Of a DNA stretch of 64,000 bases, positions 1 to 10,736 are shown in pieces; the first letter of the stretch is position 1, and each line of letters opens with the position of its first letter. The stretch is from Ooceraea biroi (lineage: Eukaryota; Arthropoda; Insecta; Hymenoptera; Formicidae), in assembly GCF_003672135.1 (NCBI RefSeq), contig NC_039517.1, positions 13,478,601 to 13,542,600 on the forward strand, in the 5' to 3' direction. A program made the translations under genes and the position numbers. A model generated the notes under the pieces. The model was not told where the DNA came from. It did no database searches and saw only the letters and a list, made by a program, of their open reading frames with translations.

Positions 1-213
1 TGTACAATGATCACGTAAATACTGACATGCCGTATAGTGATTTTGTTCATTGTGTCACAGTTGTTGGCAACGCGAGTATGGATTCTTAGTGATAGACAAG
101 GATAGTGCGCTCACTAACGGCGGTACAGAAGAGGATTTATCGAATTTGCGGTACCGCAGAGCGGTTAGTCGTTGTCGATATCCTGTCGGGGTAAAACGCG
201 AACGAACGACAAC

Positions 214-1161
214 ATGGTTGGGAGCAGCGATATTCGTGAGTGTGAAAAGATCGTGAAGGAGATTGAGAAAACGAGCGAATCAGTCCGCAAGAAACATCGT
301 GCTCTGAAGACCGGTATGATCGATGACGATATCGCTGTGAGGACACATCTTGGACCTATTATCGAACCGCTGCAAAAGATCGTTGACAACTCGAGCATAC
401 GTGCGGTGAAGGATGAGCCGGACGTGGCGGTTGAAGTACCCTACACCCCCGAAGCGCGAGCCAGACGTAGGGCTTGAAATACTACGCGCCGATACTACGC
501 GCCCCGAAGCGTGAGAAGAAGATGTGATAAGGAGGGATAAAGAGGAAACTAGTGGGTCGCAAATCACATAAATCGAAAAGCCTCGAACCGAATCGAGCGA
601 TGCACCGGATGCGCCAACGATAACCTCTACACCGCTTACGACGATTGGAACCATACAATCGCCGATGAATCTTCCAACCGAGGACGAGAGCATTTTCGAA
701 ACCACGAACGAATCGTTCGCACGTCCGTTCAACGAGAAGTGCAAACGCCAGAGGGTCAAGAAGCGTTGCGGGCTCAATTGGGTCCGCTGAGTCAAAAGTA
801 TGTTGAGGCTGTCATACGCGGTGACAAAGACATAGATAACGTTTACGGAGTTTATTTGAGCAACGATGGAATGAAGTTCGGTTGTAAGCCGTTTGACGTA
901 GACCATGAAGATCACATAATTCTCGACAATGTTCGATACAAAGGTACACCAGGTCTTTACGAGCTGGTTTTCAAGAGACTTCCCGATGACATCGTGTACA
1001 CGGATGACGATTTGGAAAAGTACAGGAGCATGCTTTGGTGACGAACGCGTATAGACGCGATCACAGCGCGCGAGTCAGGTAAAGAGTAACAGGGGAACAA
1101 GTACAAATACATAATCGCACCGTTACTAGCAACTGAACCTAAGACGAAATCCGGAAGAGGA
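214..1161 (+). pseudogene. Remnant of an unidentified repeat-associated protein
   Basis: Pieces of one protein seem spread over several frames. A piece from an ATG at 214 to 477 is charged and helical. A second piece at about 739-1035 holds GVYLSNDGMKFGCKPFDVD and GTPGLYELVFKRLPDD. After a frameshift near 1033 the same product seems to continue to 1161, ending KYKYIIAPLL and TKSGRG, up to the assembly gap. The pattern reminds me of an uncharacterised protein family found in many copies in arthropod genomes, but I cannot name the family or its function. It does not look like BEL/Pao gag, so it probably belongs to a different element from the pol genes beyond the gap. Confidence 0.4.
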
Positions 1162-1261
1162 NNNNNNNNNNNNNNNNNNNNNNNNNNNNNNNNNNNNNNN
1201 NNNNNNNNNNNNNNNNNNNNNNNNNNNNNNNNNNNNNNNNNNNNNNNNNNNNNNNNNNNNN
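1162..1261. other. Assembly gap of exactly 100 N
   Basis: One hundred consecutive N, a usual scaffold placeholder of unknown true length. The sequence to its left (unidentified protein) and to its right (BEL/Pao protease end) need not be adjacent in the genome. Confidence 0.98.
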
Positions 1262-1265
1262 ACTG

Positions 1266-1935
1266 ACCGGTGCAATCTCGTAGTCGTATGCGCACCTGAA
1301 GAATCTGACACTCGCGGACGTAGACCCGACCAGTTCGGAACCGATCGAGGTATTACTCGGTGCCGATTTATACAGCGACATCCTGAGAGACGGACTTCGT
1401 CGCGGAGAGACCGGGCAGCCCATCGCACAAAACTCGTGTTCGGATGGATCATTTCCGGTCCCTAGAACCATCGGATCCCGGTTCCACCGCTGAGTCGACG
1501 ATCTCCGCGGGCACCTTCACGTTCATCACGTTTCTTCGTCCGAATCGCTTGATCGAGCTTCGACGATTCTGGGAAACGGAAGAAGTGCGTCGCCCTATCG
1601 CGGACACTCTCGATGATCAATGCGAACAACATTTCCAGTCGACCCACTCTCGCGATTCAGAGGGCCGGTATATCGTTCGGTTGCCGTTTCGACGCGGTCC
1701 ACCCATCAATATCGGCCATTCTCGGACCCGCGCGGAGAGTTGTTTACATTCCGTATTTGCCAAGCTTAGACGGAACGATGATCTTAAAAAAGAGTACACC
1801 GAGTTCATGGACGACTATGAAAGGCTCGGACATATGCGACCTGCTCCTCGGCTGCGTTAACCCACCGATCAGGTTGTGTACATCCCGCATCACGCGGTTG
1901 TTCGGTAAAGCAACACAACCACTCGTCTCCGCGTA
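1266..1935 (+). pseudogene. BEL/Pao protease tail and RT linker, frameshifted
   Basis: The first part reads IEVLLGADLYSDILRDGLRR, the conserved region after the BEL/Pao aspartic protease, ending in GWIISGP. Around 1444-1860 another frame gives FWETEE, QCEQHFQSTHSRD and GRYIVRLPFRRG, the normal linker between protease and reverse transcriptase. At least two frame changes are needed to follow it from 1266 to the reverse transcriptase frame that opens at 1936. Confidence 0.7.
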
Positions 1936-3333
1936 GTGTTTAACGCGTCGAGCGCTACGTCTAACGGCACGTCATTGAATGACCATCTCTTGCCAGGTCC
2001 GAAACTGCAGACCGACCTGCCCGCGGTCATCATGCAATGGCGTCAACACAAATACGTATATTCGGCCGACATCGTGAAGATGTACCACCAAATCCGCATT
2101 CACGAGGACGATGTTGATTACCAACGAATCGTCTGGCTTGACGCGCAATCCCGGCCGCTCGATTATCAGCTTCTCACCGTTATCTACGGAATGGCCTGTT
2201 CCCCCTTCCTTGCACTCGGAGTCATACGTCAGTTAAGTCGCGACGAAGGACACCGGTTCCCGTTGGCGGTTCAGGTCCTCCGGGATAAAATTTACGTTGA
2301 CGATGTTCTCTTCGGAGCCGACGATCTAACTCGCATTCGGCTGGTCCGTGACCAGATAATCGCGCTTTTGCAAAGCGGGGGATTCACGCTCCGTAAGTGG
2401 TCTAGTAATTCGGTCGAGCTCCTCGCCGATATCGACAGGGCTAATCACGGGCTCGCCTGCAGTAAGGATCTCTCCTCCGACGACCGCGTAAAAATTCTCG
2501 GAATCGGGTGGAATTCGTCAGCCGATGCTTTCGAGTTCAGAGTGTCGCTGCCTGATATCGAACCGCGAACCAAACGGCTTATTCTTTCGTCGATTGCGAA
2601 ACTGTTCGACCCACTCGGCTGGGTAACACCCGTCATCACGACTGCCAAAATCTTCATGCAGCAGCTCTGGAAGACGAAACTCGGTTGGGACGAGTCCATC
2701 CCCGATCCGCTGTTAAGTAAGTGGCACGCAATCTATGCGATCATCGACTCGCTTAACGGATTGACCGTGACCCGGTGGACAGGCCTCTCCGCTAATATTC
2801 GGTACGCCGAGCTTCACGGATTTTCAGACGCGTCCACTTTAGCTTACGCGGCCGCGGTCTATATCAAAACCGTCCAGTACGACGGGGAAGTACGCGTCAC
2901 TCTGCTCGTCGGAAAGTCGAAGGTCGCTCCACTCAAGCCGATGACCATTCCGCGGCTAAAACTCTCCGCCGCGGGGTTACTTGCTAAACTTATTCCCTTC
3001 GCTCGACGTAATCTCGGAATAGACGATCTTCCGTGCCACTGTTGGACTGACTCCACAGTGGTACTAGACTGGATCTCTCAGCATCCATCCCGCTGGCGAA
3101 CCTTCGTCGCCAACCGGGTCGCTGAGGTCCAAGAGCAATTAGCAAGCTGCGAATGGCATCACGTACCCACGGACTGCAATCCCGCCGACTGCGCGTCCCG
3201 TGGAGTACTCGCCAACGAAATCGGGACTCATCCACTATGGTGGCATGGTCCATCCTGGCTTAAGCTGTCAGCGGACAACTGGCCCTCACGACCGGCCATC
3301 CCTACCGCCGACGCCTCTCTCGAAGAGAAGTGA
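1936..3333 (+). CDS. pol: BEL/Pao reverse transcriptase and RNase H (partial pol)
   Basis: This 465-codon open frame encodes the reverse transcriptase and RNase H of a BEL/Pao element, the enzymes that copy element RNA into DNA in cytoplasmic particles. Seen: YSADIVKMYHQIRIH (palm motif A), the catalytic box YVDDVLFGAD, FDPLGWVTPV, and RNase H motifs HGFSDAS near residue 295 and WTDSTVVLDWI near residue 368. The apparent start is only where the frame opens after upstream frameshifts; the real product is a Gag-Pol polyprotein. The frame stops at 3333 and the integrase follows in a different frame with a 4-base overlap, so a frameshift separates them. Confidence 0.85.
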   Translation: MFNASSATSNGTSLNDHLLPGPKLQTDLPAVIMQWRQHKYVYSADIVKMYHQIRIHEDDVDYQRIVWLDAQSRPLDYQLLTVIYGMACSPFLALGVIRQLSRDEGHRFPLAVQVLRDKIYVDDVLFGADDLTRIRLVRDQIIALLQSGGFTLRKWSSNSVELLADIDRANHGLACSKDLSSDDRVKILGIGWNSSADAFEFRVSLPDIEPRTKRLILSSIAKLFDPLGWVTPVITTAKIFMQQLWKTKLGWDESIPDPLLSKWHAIYAIIDSLNGLTVTRWTGLSANIRYAELHGFSDASTLAYAAAVYIKTVQYDGEVRVTLLVGKSKVAPLKPMTIPRLKLSAAGLLAKLIPFARRNLGIDDLPCHCWTDSTVVLDWISQHPSRWRTFVANRVAEVQEQLASCEWHHVPTDCNPADCASRGVLANEIGTHPLWWHGPSWLKLSADNWPSRPAIPTADASLEEK

Positions 3334-4877
3334 ACCGCACTCCTGTGCGCGCCCCTCCCCGACCCTGGACTCTCGCGTCCCGGTACTCGTCGTGGCCAAA
3401 ACTACTTCGCGTGACTGCGTACGTAATTCGGTTCACGAGATTATGTCGTCGCCAGGTTCGACCTGGTGATCCAACCGGCGCTCTCGGTCCAACGCTGTCA
3501 TCCGCGGAGATCGGGTTAGCTAAGGTTTTCTGGCTTCAAAAGATCCAAACCGAGAACTTTCCTACGGAAATCCACGCGCTCGCCAATCAGCAACCGCTAT
3601 CGTCACGGAGTCCATTTCTCGCACTCACTCCGTTTCTCGATCGCGACGGACTTGTGCGCGTCGGCGGCCGCCTGAGGAAGGCTCCCCTCGCGTTTTCCGT
3701 TCGACACCCGGTACTACTATCGGCTCATCCGCTGGTCGAATTAATTATACACAACGCGCACATTCGCGCATTACACGCCGGGCCTCAATTGACGCTTAAC
3801 GTTCTCAGACGTGACTTCTGGATACTCCGTGCTCGGAATGCGGTCAAAGCTCGAATTCATAAATATATCGTGTGCACTCGTGAACGAGCCGCGATTCCGA
3901 CGCAGATAATGGGCGATCTACCGGCACATAGAGTCACGCCAACGACCCGGAGCTTTCTGCATTGCGGCGTCGACTATGCGGGTCCCGTGTTGGTACGCGC
4001 TTCCGCCGGTTGCGGGATTACTTCGCGAAAGGCCTACGTCGCGGTGTTTATTTGCTTGGCCACCAAGGCTGTGCACTTAGACCTCGTCAGCGATTATTCC
4101 ACGCCGGCGTTCATCGGCGCATTCTCGCGATTTTGTGCTCGACGTGGTTTGCCGGCGTCCATGTACTCTAACAATGGCACCACATTCACTGGCGCCGACA
4201 AGGAATTGACGATCACCTATAAAACGGCCTTACGGGATCCAAATTTTCTGAATCAAACCGCCGCGGACCACATCGAGTAGCATTTCATACCGACGTCCGC
4301 GCCGCACTTCGGCGGACTCTGGGAATCCGGGGTGAAAAGCGTAAAACACCACCTCCGTCGGGTTCTCAGCAGTCACACACTCACATTCGAAGAGTTGACT
4401 ACGGTGTTATGCAACATCGAATCCTGCCTCAATTCAAGGCCGTTGGCCGCTCTTACCGACACACTCGACGACTACGAATGTCTCACGCCGGGACATTTCC
4501 TCGTCGGATCCGCGTTGACGTCGCATCCGGAACCGTCGTTGCTCGACCTTAACGAGAACCGGTTGTCTCGCTGGCAAATCGTTCGCCAATTGTCCGAACG
4601 ATTTTGGAAGTTGTGGCAGACCAACTACCTCAATACGCTGCAACAACGGGCAAAGTGGCGAGAACCCACCTCTTCCGTTAAGGTCGCACAATTGGTCCTC
4701 ATACGGAACGACCCGCTCCCCCCATGCAAGTGGGAACTCGGTCGAGTGAGCCAATGCCACGCCGGAGACGATGGCTTCGTACGCGTTGTGACCATACGCA
4801 CGACAACGTCCGAGTACCGAAGACCGATCCGCAAACTATGCGTCTTACCAGTCAACATCGAACCGACTCGGCAATAA
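3330..4877 (+). pseudogene. BEL/Pao integrase with amber stop and catalytic D to N change
   Basis: The integrase runs to 4880 in one frame except for a TAG at 4278-4280. Seen: an N-terminal HHCC-like region (HNAHIRALHAGPQLTL, then a degraded C-x2-C with only one Cys in IVCTRE), the first acidic motif GVDYAGP, the second as YSNNGTTFTGAD where family members normally have SDNGT, and the glutamate motif PHFGGLWESGVKSVK just after the stop. Thus the second catalytic aspartate reads as asparagine. The C-terminal part (LTPGHFLVGSAL, WKLWQTNYL) is as in other BEL/Pao integrases. Stop plus active-site change show decay. Confidence 0.82.
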
Positions 4878-5241
4878 AGTCATGTAACTAGTTCATTCCA
4901 TTAGCGTAACGGTTCTTTTAGTTTTTTTTCTTTACGTTGTTCGCTTAATTCAATGTAATAATTCGATGTATTCTTCGTATCCATTATTCTTTAATTTGTA
5001 TTTTTTGATCGTGAGTTACTGCGATGAATAATATAGCGTGCGACAATTCATTTTCGCCACGGCGGGCGGCATTGTTGACCAAGCGTCTCATGCCGTCATT
5101 TCTTTCGCCGAGCCTGCAGACCTCGGGAATTTAAATCCCAGCTTTATGTATACATGCTGAATCACTCACGACTCGATGGAATCCCCGCGCGTCGCTCGGA
5201 CTAATCCGTCATTCGGCACTGTCGTCCCGAGGCGGGCGGTA

Positions 5242-5878
5242 TGTTCGGGATTCGGACCACGGTCAAACCATTTTTGTAATTAGACTTCGATTAAAATTTC
5301 GTCGAGTCTTGCGTGGCAAATCGAGCACCAGATGTTTGTCGCGCGCTATCCAGATCTAACAATATTTGCGTCGTTCGCGATCGAAAATTGACCTCGTACA
5401 GGCGCGAACCCCGACGATCTCGCTCGCACGGCTTAAATCATCACGTGCGATGGACAGAGACGAAAGAGATCGCTTGTTTGGTCACGTATGCCTATTTTTC
5501 TCCACCGAAGGCGACAAACAAGAGACGTCGCTGTCGATCGCTCATCGAGAACAAAGCCAGATAAGATTCAGCCTCGTTCGCTAACGAATCGTTGTCGCAG
5601 ACAGTACTCATCTATTTCGCCCAAGTTCGGCCGCACGTTAAATCGTTCGAATTTCTCGAGATCGAGTTCGGAGTGCATCCGTAGAACAACGTCGCGTTTT
5701 CCACTGTAGCAGATACGCGCGTTCCCGATCTACGCTCGATATCTTCGACGGACGATACATGCACGCAGATTCGCGTTCTCTCGAGACAATCCGTGACTGA
5801 CTTTTTGTTCATTTTTTGACTGTGTTACAATAAACTTGTTAAACGAACATTCCGCGGAATTAGTGAACTCCTGTTACA
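5242..5878 (+). repeat. Probable 3' LTR of BEL/Pao copy 1
   Basis: A GGCGGGCGGTA purine-rich tract precedes TGTTCGGGATTC, the same arrangement as the 3' LTR of the complete copy at 48.4 kb. An AATAAA lies near 5829 and the segment ends CTCCTGTTACA. No second LTR is present for comparison, so the right end is a guess from the TG...CA rule. The preceding 4881-5241 is non-coding 3' untranslated sequence. Confidence 0.5.
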
Positions 5879-6157
5879 CGCCCCAGTCCTTGCCGTGATC
5901 ACCGAGTGGTCACTTTTCACGTCGCACGTTCTCTTTCGAACGAAATCAGCAGTCAATGCCGGAATCCGACCACGAAAGTTGGATCTCGCACACATTTCTT
6001 TGCTTATAAATTTATTCAGGTACCTCGTGTGATCTATTTCTAAAAGTAACTACATCTTCTTCTTCCCGTATTAAGGTCGGCAGATATTCTTCCTCTTGTT
6101 TTATCAGATCTTCAAGCTTCCGAAACCAACGAGTTGCTTTATCCAAGTATATGGAAT
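5879..6157. other. No gene seen
   Basis: Moderately AT-rich sequence between the BEL/Pao LTR and a solo LTR. I see no coding frame or repeat that I can name. Confidence 0.5.
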
Positions 6158-6464
6158 TGTTATGAGATTACGTTTATTATGTTAATATTAGTAGTGTATT
6201 TTGTAGGAAGGAAGACTGTATAGTCGTATTGCGCGCGTTTGGATACAGCGATTTGCGGATGCGCATATGCGAGTACTTTCCAGTGTGTAGAGGTCTCACG
6301 GGCTCGCTCGTGGAATCGAAGGGATTCCCGGCAAGGAACGTAGCTCTTCTCTCACGAGACTCGGAACGAGTTACACCTGTTGTACGAACAGCTATCGAAA
6401 TATATTAGTTTATAATAGTGTCAGTAAAGAGTTCTGTAAACCTTGTGTTGTCCCATACACAACA
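6158..6464 (+). repeat. Solo LTR, probably Copia type
   Basis: A 307-bp segment starts TGTTATGAGATTACG and ends CCCATACACAACA (TG...CA). It is flanked on both sides by the 5-bp direct repeat GGAAT (6153-6157 and 6465-6469), the target duplication expected from LTR-retrotransposon integration. No internal element sequence is left, as expected after recombination between two LTRs. The strand is assumed. Confidence 0.65.
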
Positions 6465-6469
6465 GGAAT

Positions 6470-7231
6470 GATATAACCATAAATTATATTAATATTAAAA
6501 CGACTTCGTCTCGATATAAAAGTCATCCAGTTCTAATGTCAAATAAAACAAATATTACATTCATAGATTAAACTAAAATTCTGAAAAACGAAAAATTGTT
6601 TTGGAATTAGAAACGAATCACTCTTTAATGTGTAATTTAACATATTTATACCAACTTGCATGTTTGTGACCAATTATTGTATTTGAATCTTGTTACTTTT
6701 AAGAATTCTTTTTCCATTTGAAGATCTGCTATATTATAAACTATATTATAAATAATTACCTCTGAGACATTTAGTTTACGATCCATATCAGGATGTACCA
6801 AGATATCAATATAAAAATACTCGTTTGTTACACTACTGCAATAAAATAATGAAAAGGTATACATAAGTGCGAAAGAAAAATGATAAGTTAAGAAGGATAT
6901 TATTAGCCCAAATTAAAAGTAGTTTAACCATACTTTGGCTTCCATTTTAATAACCAATACTTTTCCGACAATACGTCAAGTTTAGGAAAACATAGTAGAT
7001 CGCAGCATATAACGAGTCGTCTTGCAATACTCTGGAATAGGATTGCCACCGGTACGATATACACACTTTTTTCTCTTGAAACCTGTCACAATTTAAGAAA
7101 CAAAAATATTATCCTTTATAAGGAATACATAAGAAGCTGTAGATATAACATAATCTGATCGTAATGTATTATAAACTATAATTTAAGTTAATTATTATAC
7201 TATCTTCTTCGCCAAAATTGTAGGATAATAT
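6470..7231. other. AT-rich stretch without a gene
   Basis: I see no supported coding frame, RNA gene or repeat boundary here. Short reading frames are consistent with chance in AT-rich DNA. Confidence 0.5.
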
Positions 7232-7237
7232 ATAATG

Positions 7238-7568
7238 AAGTGTAGTTTTTTCGACCGTTAATTGGCAAAATTCACTTTATTTCAATGTAACGTTTCGACT
7301 AAGGTTTCTGGTCCTCTTCAAACAATAAGTCTTAACAAAACATTTGAGGCACGGACAAATTGTGGACGCAAGATGTCAATGAATTATAACTAGAAAAAGA
7401 ACATCGTGTTTTGATATGAAAATATAAAAAATATACAAAATGTAAAAAAGGTAATAATCAAATTTCAACTGTACTTACATGTTTGCACGTCATTAAAAAT
7501 CAAAAAGTAAAATAAAATAAAAGTGGATCGCAATCAAACACATCAATCTTAGTGTCATGAAAATTAGT
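7238..7568 (-). repeat. Penelope pLTR, left (inverted copy)
   Basis: About 330 bp, the reverse complement of 10057-10384 with a few differences (for example GTTTCTGG against the mirror of CCAGGAATC). It overlaps the first codons of the reverse transcriptase frame. On the minus strand it contains the conserved GAAAC-type core described separately. Confidence 0.75.
7294..7322 (-). ncRNA. Hammerhead-ribozyme-like core (left pLTR)
   Basis: Read on the minus strand, the segment gives TTGAAGA, then GGACC...AGTC able to form a short stem, then GAAAC. This resembles the hammerhead core order CUGANGA, stem II, GAAA, with the first C replaced by U. Hammerhead motifs are known in pLTRs of Penelope-like elements. 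The match is only to a pattern; stems I and III were not verified. Confidence 0.35.
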
Positions 7569-8825
7569 AGCTTCATGCGTAGCAATTACAACAGATTTAA
7601 TAAACATAACAATGACATAAAAAATAGATTAATTGACAAATTCAATCTGAATAAATTTAGACAGTCTCCTATACCTGAGATTCTCTTCAATAACGACCAT
7701 AGCGGATGGTTAGTTAACATTAGCAATAAACAGATCCCTAAGGAGGTTTTAAGCATGTTGAGTTTAGGTGGCAAATTTGGTTTGCCGATAAGCAATACAC
7801 ATAAAGACGATCGTTTGGCTTCTACCTTGGAAATTGTTAAGAATTTTGAAGTTAAGTATCACTTGTTACCAACCGACCTTCTTAATGAGACGAGATGTGC
7901 TATCTCTAACGCGTTACAAAAGTTCTTAGATAGGAGACGACATATTAACCACGTAGATAAACATATTAGTAATATTTTCAATTACTGCAAAAAATTTCTT
8001 AGAGATAATGATGACCTAATGGTGACCAAAGCGGACAAAGGCCAGACAACAGTGATTTTGAACAAACCTGATTATTACAGTAAGATGTCTTTATTGCTCG
8101 ACGATAAAACTACCTATAACAGACTCAATAAGTATCCTACTAAAAGGATTATGAATAAAATAAACGATATGGTCAAAGTATGGCGTGACGAAGGAATTAT
8201 AGACGAAATCGCATATAAATATTTACATAACACCAATGGAAACCTGCCACGTTGCTACGGATTACCAAAAATCCATAAACCAGGGTACTCATTGAGAATC
8301 ATTGTTTCCACTAACGACAGTCCATTGTATAACATAGCTAGCTATTTCAGTAAGATCCTAAAGAAAGCCGTACCGAAACCAAATTCATTTATTCAAGATA
8401 GTTGGTCCTTCGCTAATACAATCAGAAATATTGCTATTAGTCCTAATGAATTATTGGTATCGTTTGACGTTACTTCTTTATTCACAAACGTGTCTAAAGA
8501 ATTAGTTATAAATAGTATAGAAAAAAGATGGCCAATGATCAGTAGCTTTACTAAACTTAACCTACAACAATTCTTATATGCAATCGACCTTATATTGAGC
8601 TCAACTAGTTTTGTCTTCAATAAACAAATCTATGAACAAATCTTTGGCACTCCCATGGGTTCGCCATTATCGTCCATTGTAGCGGATATGGTTCTAGACG
8701 ATTTAGAATCACAATGTTTGACCAACCTTGACTTCAAAATACGCGTATACTATCGTTATGTGGACGATATATTCATGATAATCTCAAAAGACAGGCTTCA
8801 TGACGCACTTAATCTTAGCATATAG
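7557..8825 (+). CDS. Penelope-like reverse transcriptase (N-terminal part of ORF)
   Basis: A 422-codon frame encoding the reverse transcriptase of a Penelope-like element. Seen in order: TKADKGQTTVILNKPDYY (N-terminal conserved region), CYGLPKIHKPGYSLRIIVS, the palm motif FDVTSLFTNV, GTPMGSPLSSIVADM, and the catalytic box YYRYVDDIFMI. The frame ends at a stop at 8823-8825 (TAG) before the thumb region, so the product is truncated here. The start lies inside the left pLTR. A stretch of nine G near 8956 and frame changes separate it from the endonuclease part. Confidence 0.85.
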   Translation: MKISSFMRSNYNRFNKHNNDIKNRLIDKFNLNKFRQSPIPEILFNNDHSGWLVNISNKQIPKEVLSMLSLGGKFGLPISNTHKDDRLASTLEIVKNFEVKYHLLPTDLLNETRCAISNALQKFLDRRRHINHVDKHISNIFNYCKKFLRDNDDLMVTKADKGQTTVILNKPDYYSKMSLLLDDKTTYNRLNKYPTKRIMNKINDMVKVWRDEGIIDEIAYKYLHNTNGNLPRCYGLPKIHKPGYSLRIIVSTNDSPLYNIASYFSKILKKAVPKPNSFIQDSWSFANTIRNIAISPNELLVSFDVTSLFTNVSKELVINSIEKRWPMISSFTKLNLQQFLYAIDLILSSTSFVFNKQIYEQIFGTPMGSPLSSIVADMVLDDLESQCLTNLDFKIRVYYRYVDDIFMIISKDRLHDALNLSI

Positions 8826-9106
8826 GTTCTACCAGTACTAAATAAAGGCGTAGCTTTTATAAAAACAAACTGTATATTTAATCGACTGCTTACAATGTCG
8901 GATTCTTTGTATAACGAAAACATAACTGAATTAACTTCGAAACTCGAAGGAACGGGGGGGGGAGAACTAAAACTAACCAATTAACATAGAAAGGCAAACG
9001 CACTAAAAAAATAAAAGTCACTAGATAATACTATCTCTAGTAATAGTACATTAACCAAACAAAACTAAATTTAATTTATGTTAATTGTATAACACTAATA
9101 CTTAAC

Positions 9107-9976
9107 ATGTTCAATAATTACCACTCAAGGTTAAAATTCACATATGAAGTGGGTGATAATGGTTCTATCAGCTTTCTTGACACTGAAATAATCGTTGACA
9201 ATGGTACAATTATAACAAATTGGTACCGGAAACCCACGTTTTCTGGTAGGTACATTAACTACTTTTCTAACCACCCTTTTAAATATAAAATTAGTGTCAT
9301 TAACAGCCTTGTGGATCGTGCCATTTTACTCTCTGATGACAGGTTCCATGTTTCAAACATTACGATTGTCAAAGATATTCTTTCCAATAACGGTTATCCG
9401 GTCAACATTATAAATAAATATGTACTTAAAAGAATAGAACACTTAAAGCACAAGAACGGACGTCATAATTTAGAGAATGAAAGAAAGAATAAGAACAAAG
9501 AACGTATTACTATTCCTTACATAAAAAATTTAAGTAGTACTATTGGAAAAATATTAAATAGTGTTGGGTTTCAAGTTGCATATACGGTTCCTAACAAACT
9601 TGACCAGATAATTAAAAGGGGAAAGGATATGTTACCAAAATTGAAACAAATGAACGTAGTTTATAAGATAAATTGTTTACATTGCGACGCGTGCTACGTC
9701 GGCCAAACCAAGAGACACGTAGAGACAAGATTGAGAGAGCATATGGTCGACGTTAGAAAGAGTGTCAGTGACCATTCTGTGGTTAGTAAACACCGTGTAA
9801 CTTATGATCACGACTTTGATTGGTCCGACCCCTTAGTTTTACATCGTGACGAATTTACCCGAAGAAGAGAAATAGCAGAGATGTATTTTATTAAAAAACA
9901 AACCAAACCTGTTAACCTTCAGAGGGACACTAACAATCTTCCAGGTGTTTACGATAGAGTTATTAGAAGTGCTTGA
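9107..9976 (+). pseudogene. Penelope-like C-terminal part with GIY-YIG endonuclease
   Basis: This 289-codon frame continues the same polyprotein. It begins with FTYEVGDNGSISFLDTEI and WYRKPTFSGRY, the segment after the reverse transcriptase in this family. It then reaches the linker ending KLKQMNVVYKINC and the GIY-YIG region CDACYVGQTKRHVETRLREH, with HDFDWSDPLVLHRDEF and the QTKPVNLQRDTN tail. The endonuclease nicks target DNA to prime reverse transcription. It is separated from 7557-8825 by about 280 bases with frame changes, so the element is probably dead as a whole. Confidence 0.82.
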
Positions 9977-10056
9977 CAACATGTTTTCTTCTAATGATAC
10001 CAGTACGATGTGCGCCGTTACCTCGCAATGTTCTATTGTATCTCCACGCTACTAAT

Positions 10057-10384
10057 TTTCATGACACTAAGATTGATGTGTTTGATTGCGATCCACTTTT
10101 ATTTTATTTTACTTTTTGATTTTTAATGACGTGCAAACATGTAAGTACAGTTGAAATTTGATTATTACCTTTTTTACATTTTGTATATTTTTTATATTTT
10201 CATATCAAAACACGATGTTCTTTTTCTAGTTATAATTCATTGACATCTTGCGTCCACAATTTGTCCGTGCCTCAAATGTTTTGTTAAGACTTATTGTTTG
10301 AAGAGGACCAGGAATCTTAGTCGAAACGCCACATTGAAATAAAGTGAATTTTGCCAATTAACGGTCAAAAAAACTACACTTCAT
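10057..10384 (+). repeat. Penelope pLTR, right
   Basis: Mirror copy of the left pLTR: TTTCATGACACTAAGATTGATG here matches the reverse of the bases around 7545. It follows the endonuclease frame by about 80 bases and ends in TAACGGTCAAAAAAACTACA. Confidence 0.75.
10298..10332 (+). ncRNA. Hammerhead-ribozyme-like core (right pLTR)
   Basis: TTGAAGA at 10298-10304, a GGACC...AGTC pair able to make stem II, then GAAAC at 10323-10327. It is the plus-strand counterpart of the motif in the left pLTR. Pattern match only. Confidence 0.35.
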
Positions 10385-10422
10385 TATATATAATTTAAGT
10401 AATTTATACATAAGATAGTTTC

Positions 10423-10736
10423 TGTTGGGTATTTGAGTGAAATACGTACGTGATTCGGTGCAAAGTAAAGAAGAAGTATATTTCAACGTAACAATTACAA
10501 TGTATAAGAGCTTAGAAAGATGCGTACAGACCAACAGTCTCTGACGAACGAACCGGCGCGATCGGAGCACACGAGCAGTACACCGATCTCTCAAATTCTA
10601 GAGGTTTCGGTACGCGTTTGCGCTAGAGCTATTTCCGGTAACCGAGGACATCTATCCAGAATTATTCGGAGCTACTCGCTTGCCCCTCGCTGGGCGCCAA
10701 TTCTGAATGAAGCAGGATAAACTATATTACTCAACA
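10423..10736 (-). repeat. Copia 3' LTR (minus strand)
   Basis: Reading the minus strand, the polypurine GGTGGAAG directly precedes TGTTGAGTAATATAG, and the segment ends ATACCCAACA, giving a 314-bp TG...CA unit immediately after the Copia pol end. Position and termini fit a 3' LTR. The matching 5' LTR is absent. Confidence 0.6.

Larger units (their letters stand above)
1262..5878 (+). mobile_element. BEL/Pao LTR retrotransposon, 5' truncated (copy 1)
   Basis: The gag and 5' LTR are lost in or before the gap. What remains runs from the end of the protease region through reverse transcriptase, RNase H and integrase to a 3' LTR. Domain order and motifs match the two other BEL/Pao copies in this window. 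The coding region has several frameshifts (around 1440-1935 and 3330), an in-frame amber stop in the integrase and a changed catalytic residue, so it cannot move by itself. Confidence 0.85.
7232..10390 (+). mobile_element. Penelope-like retroelement with inverted pLTRs
   Basis: A 3.1-kb element with reverse transcriptase followed by a GIY-YIG endonuclease, the hallmark of Penelope-like elements. Its ends (about 7238-7568 and 10057-10384) are inverted copies of each other: AATTCACTTTATTTCAATGT at 7268 reappears reversed near 10340, and the long A/T-rich tracts match in mirror order. Inverted pLTR arrangements are known for this class. The coding region is broken between 8825 and 9107. Confidence 0.88.

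Noticed and set aside
10689..10712. Second primer-binding site (TGGCGCCCAGCGAGGGGC on the minus strand)
   Set aside because: It resembles a retroviral primer site but lies within the Copia 3' LTR and has no element attached to it.
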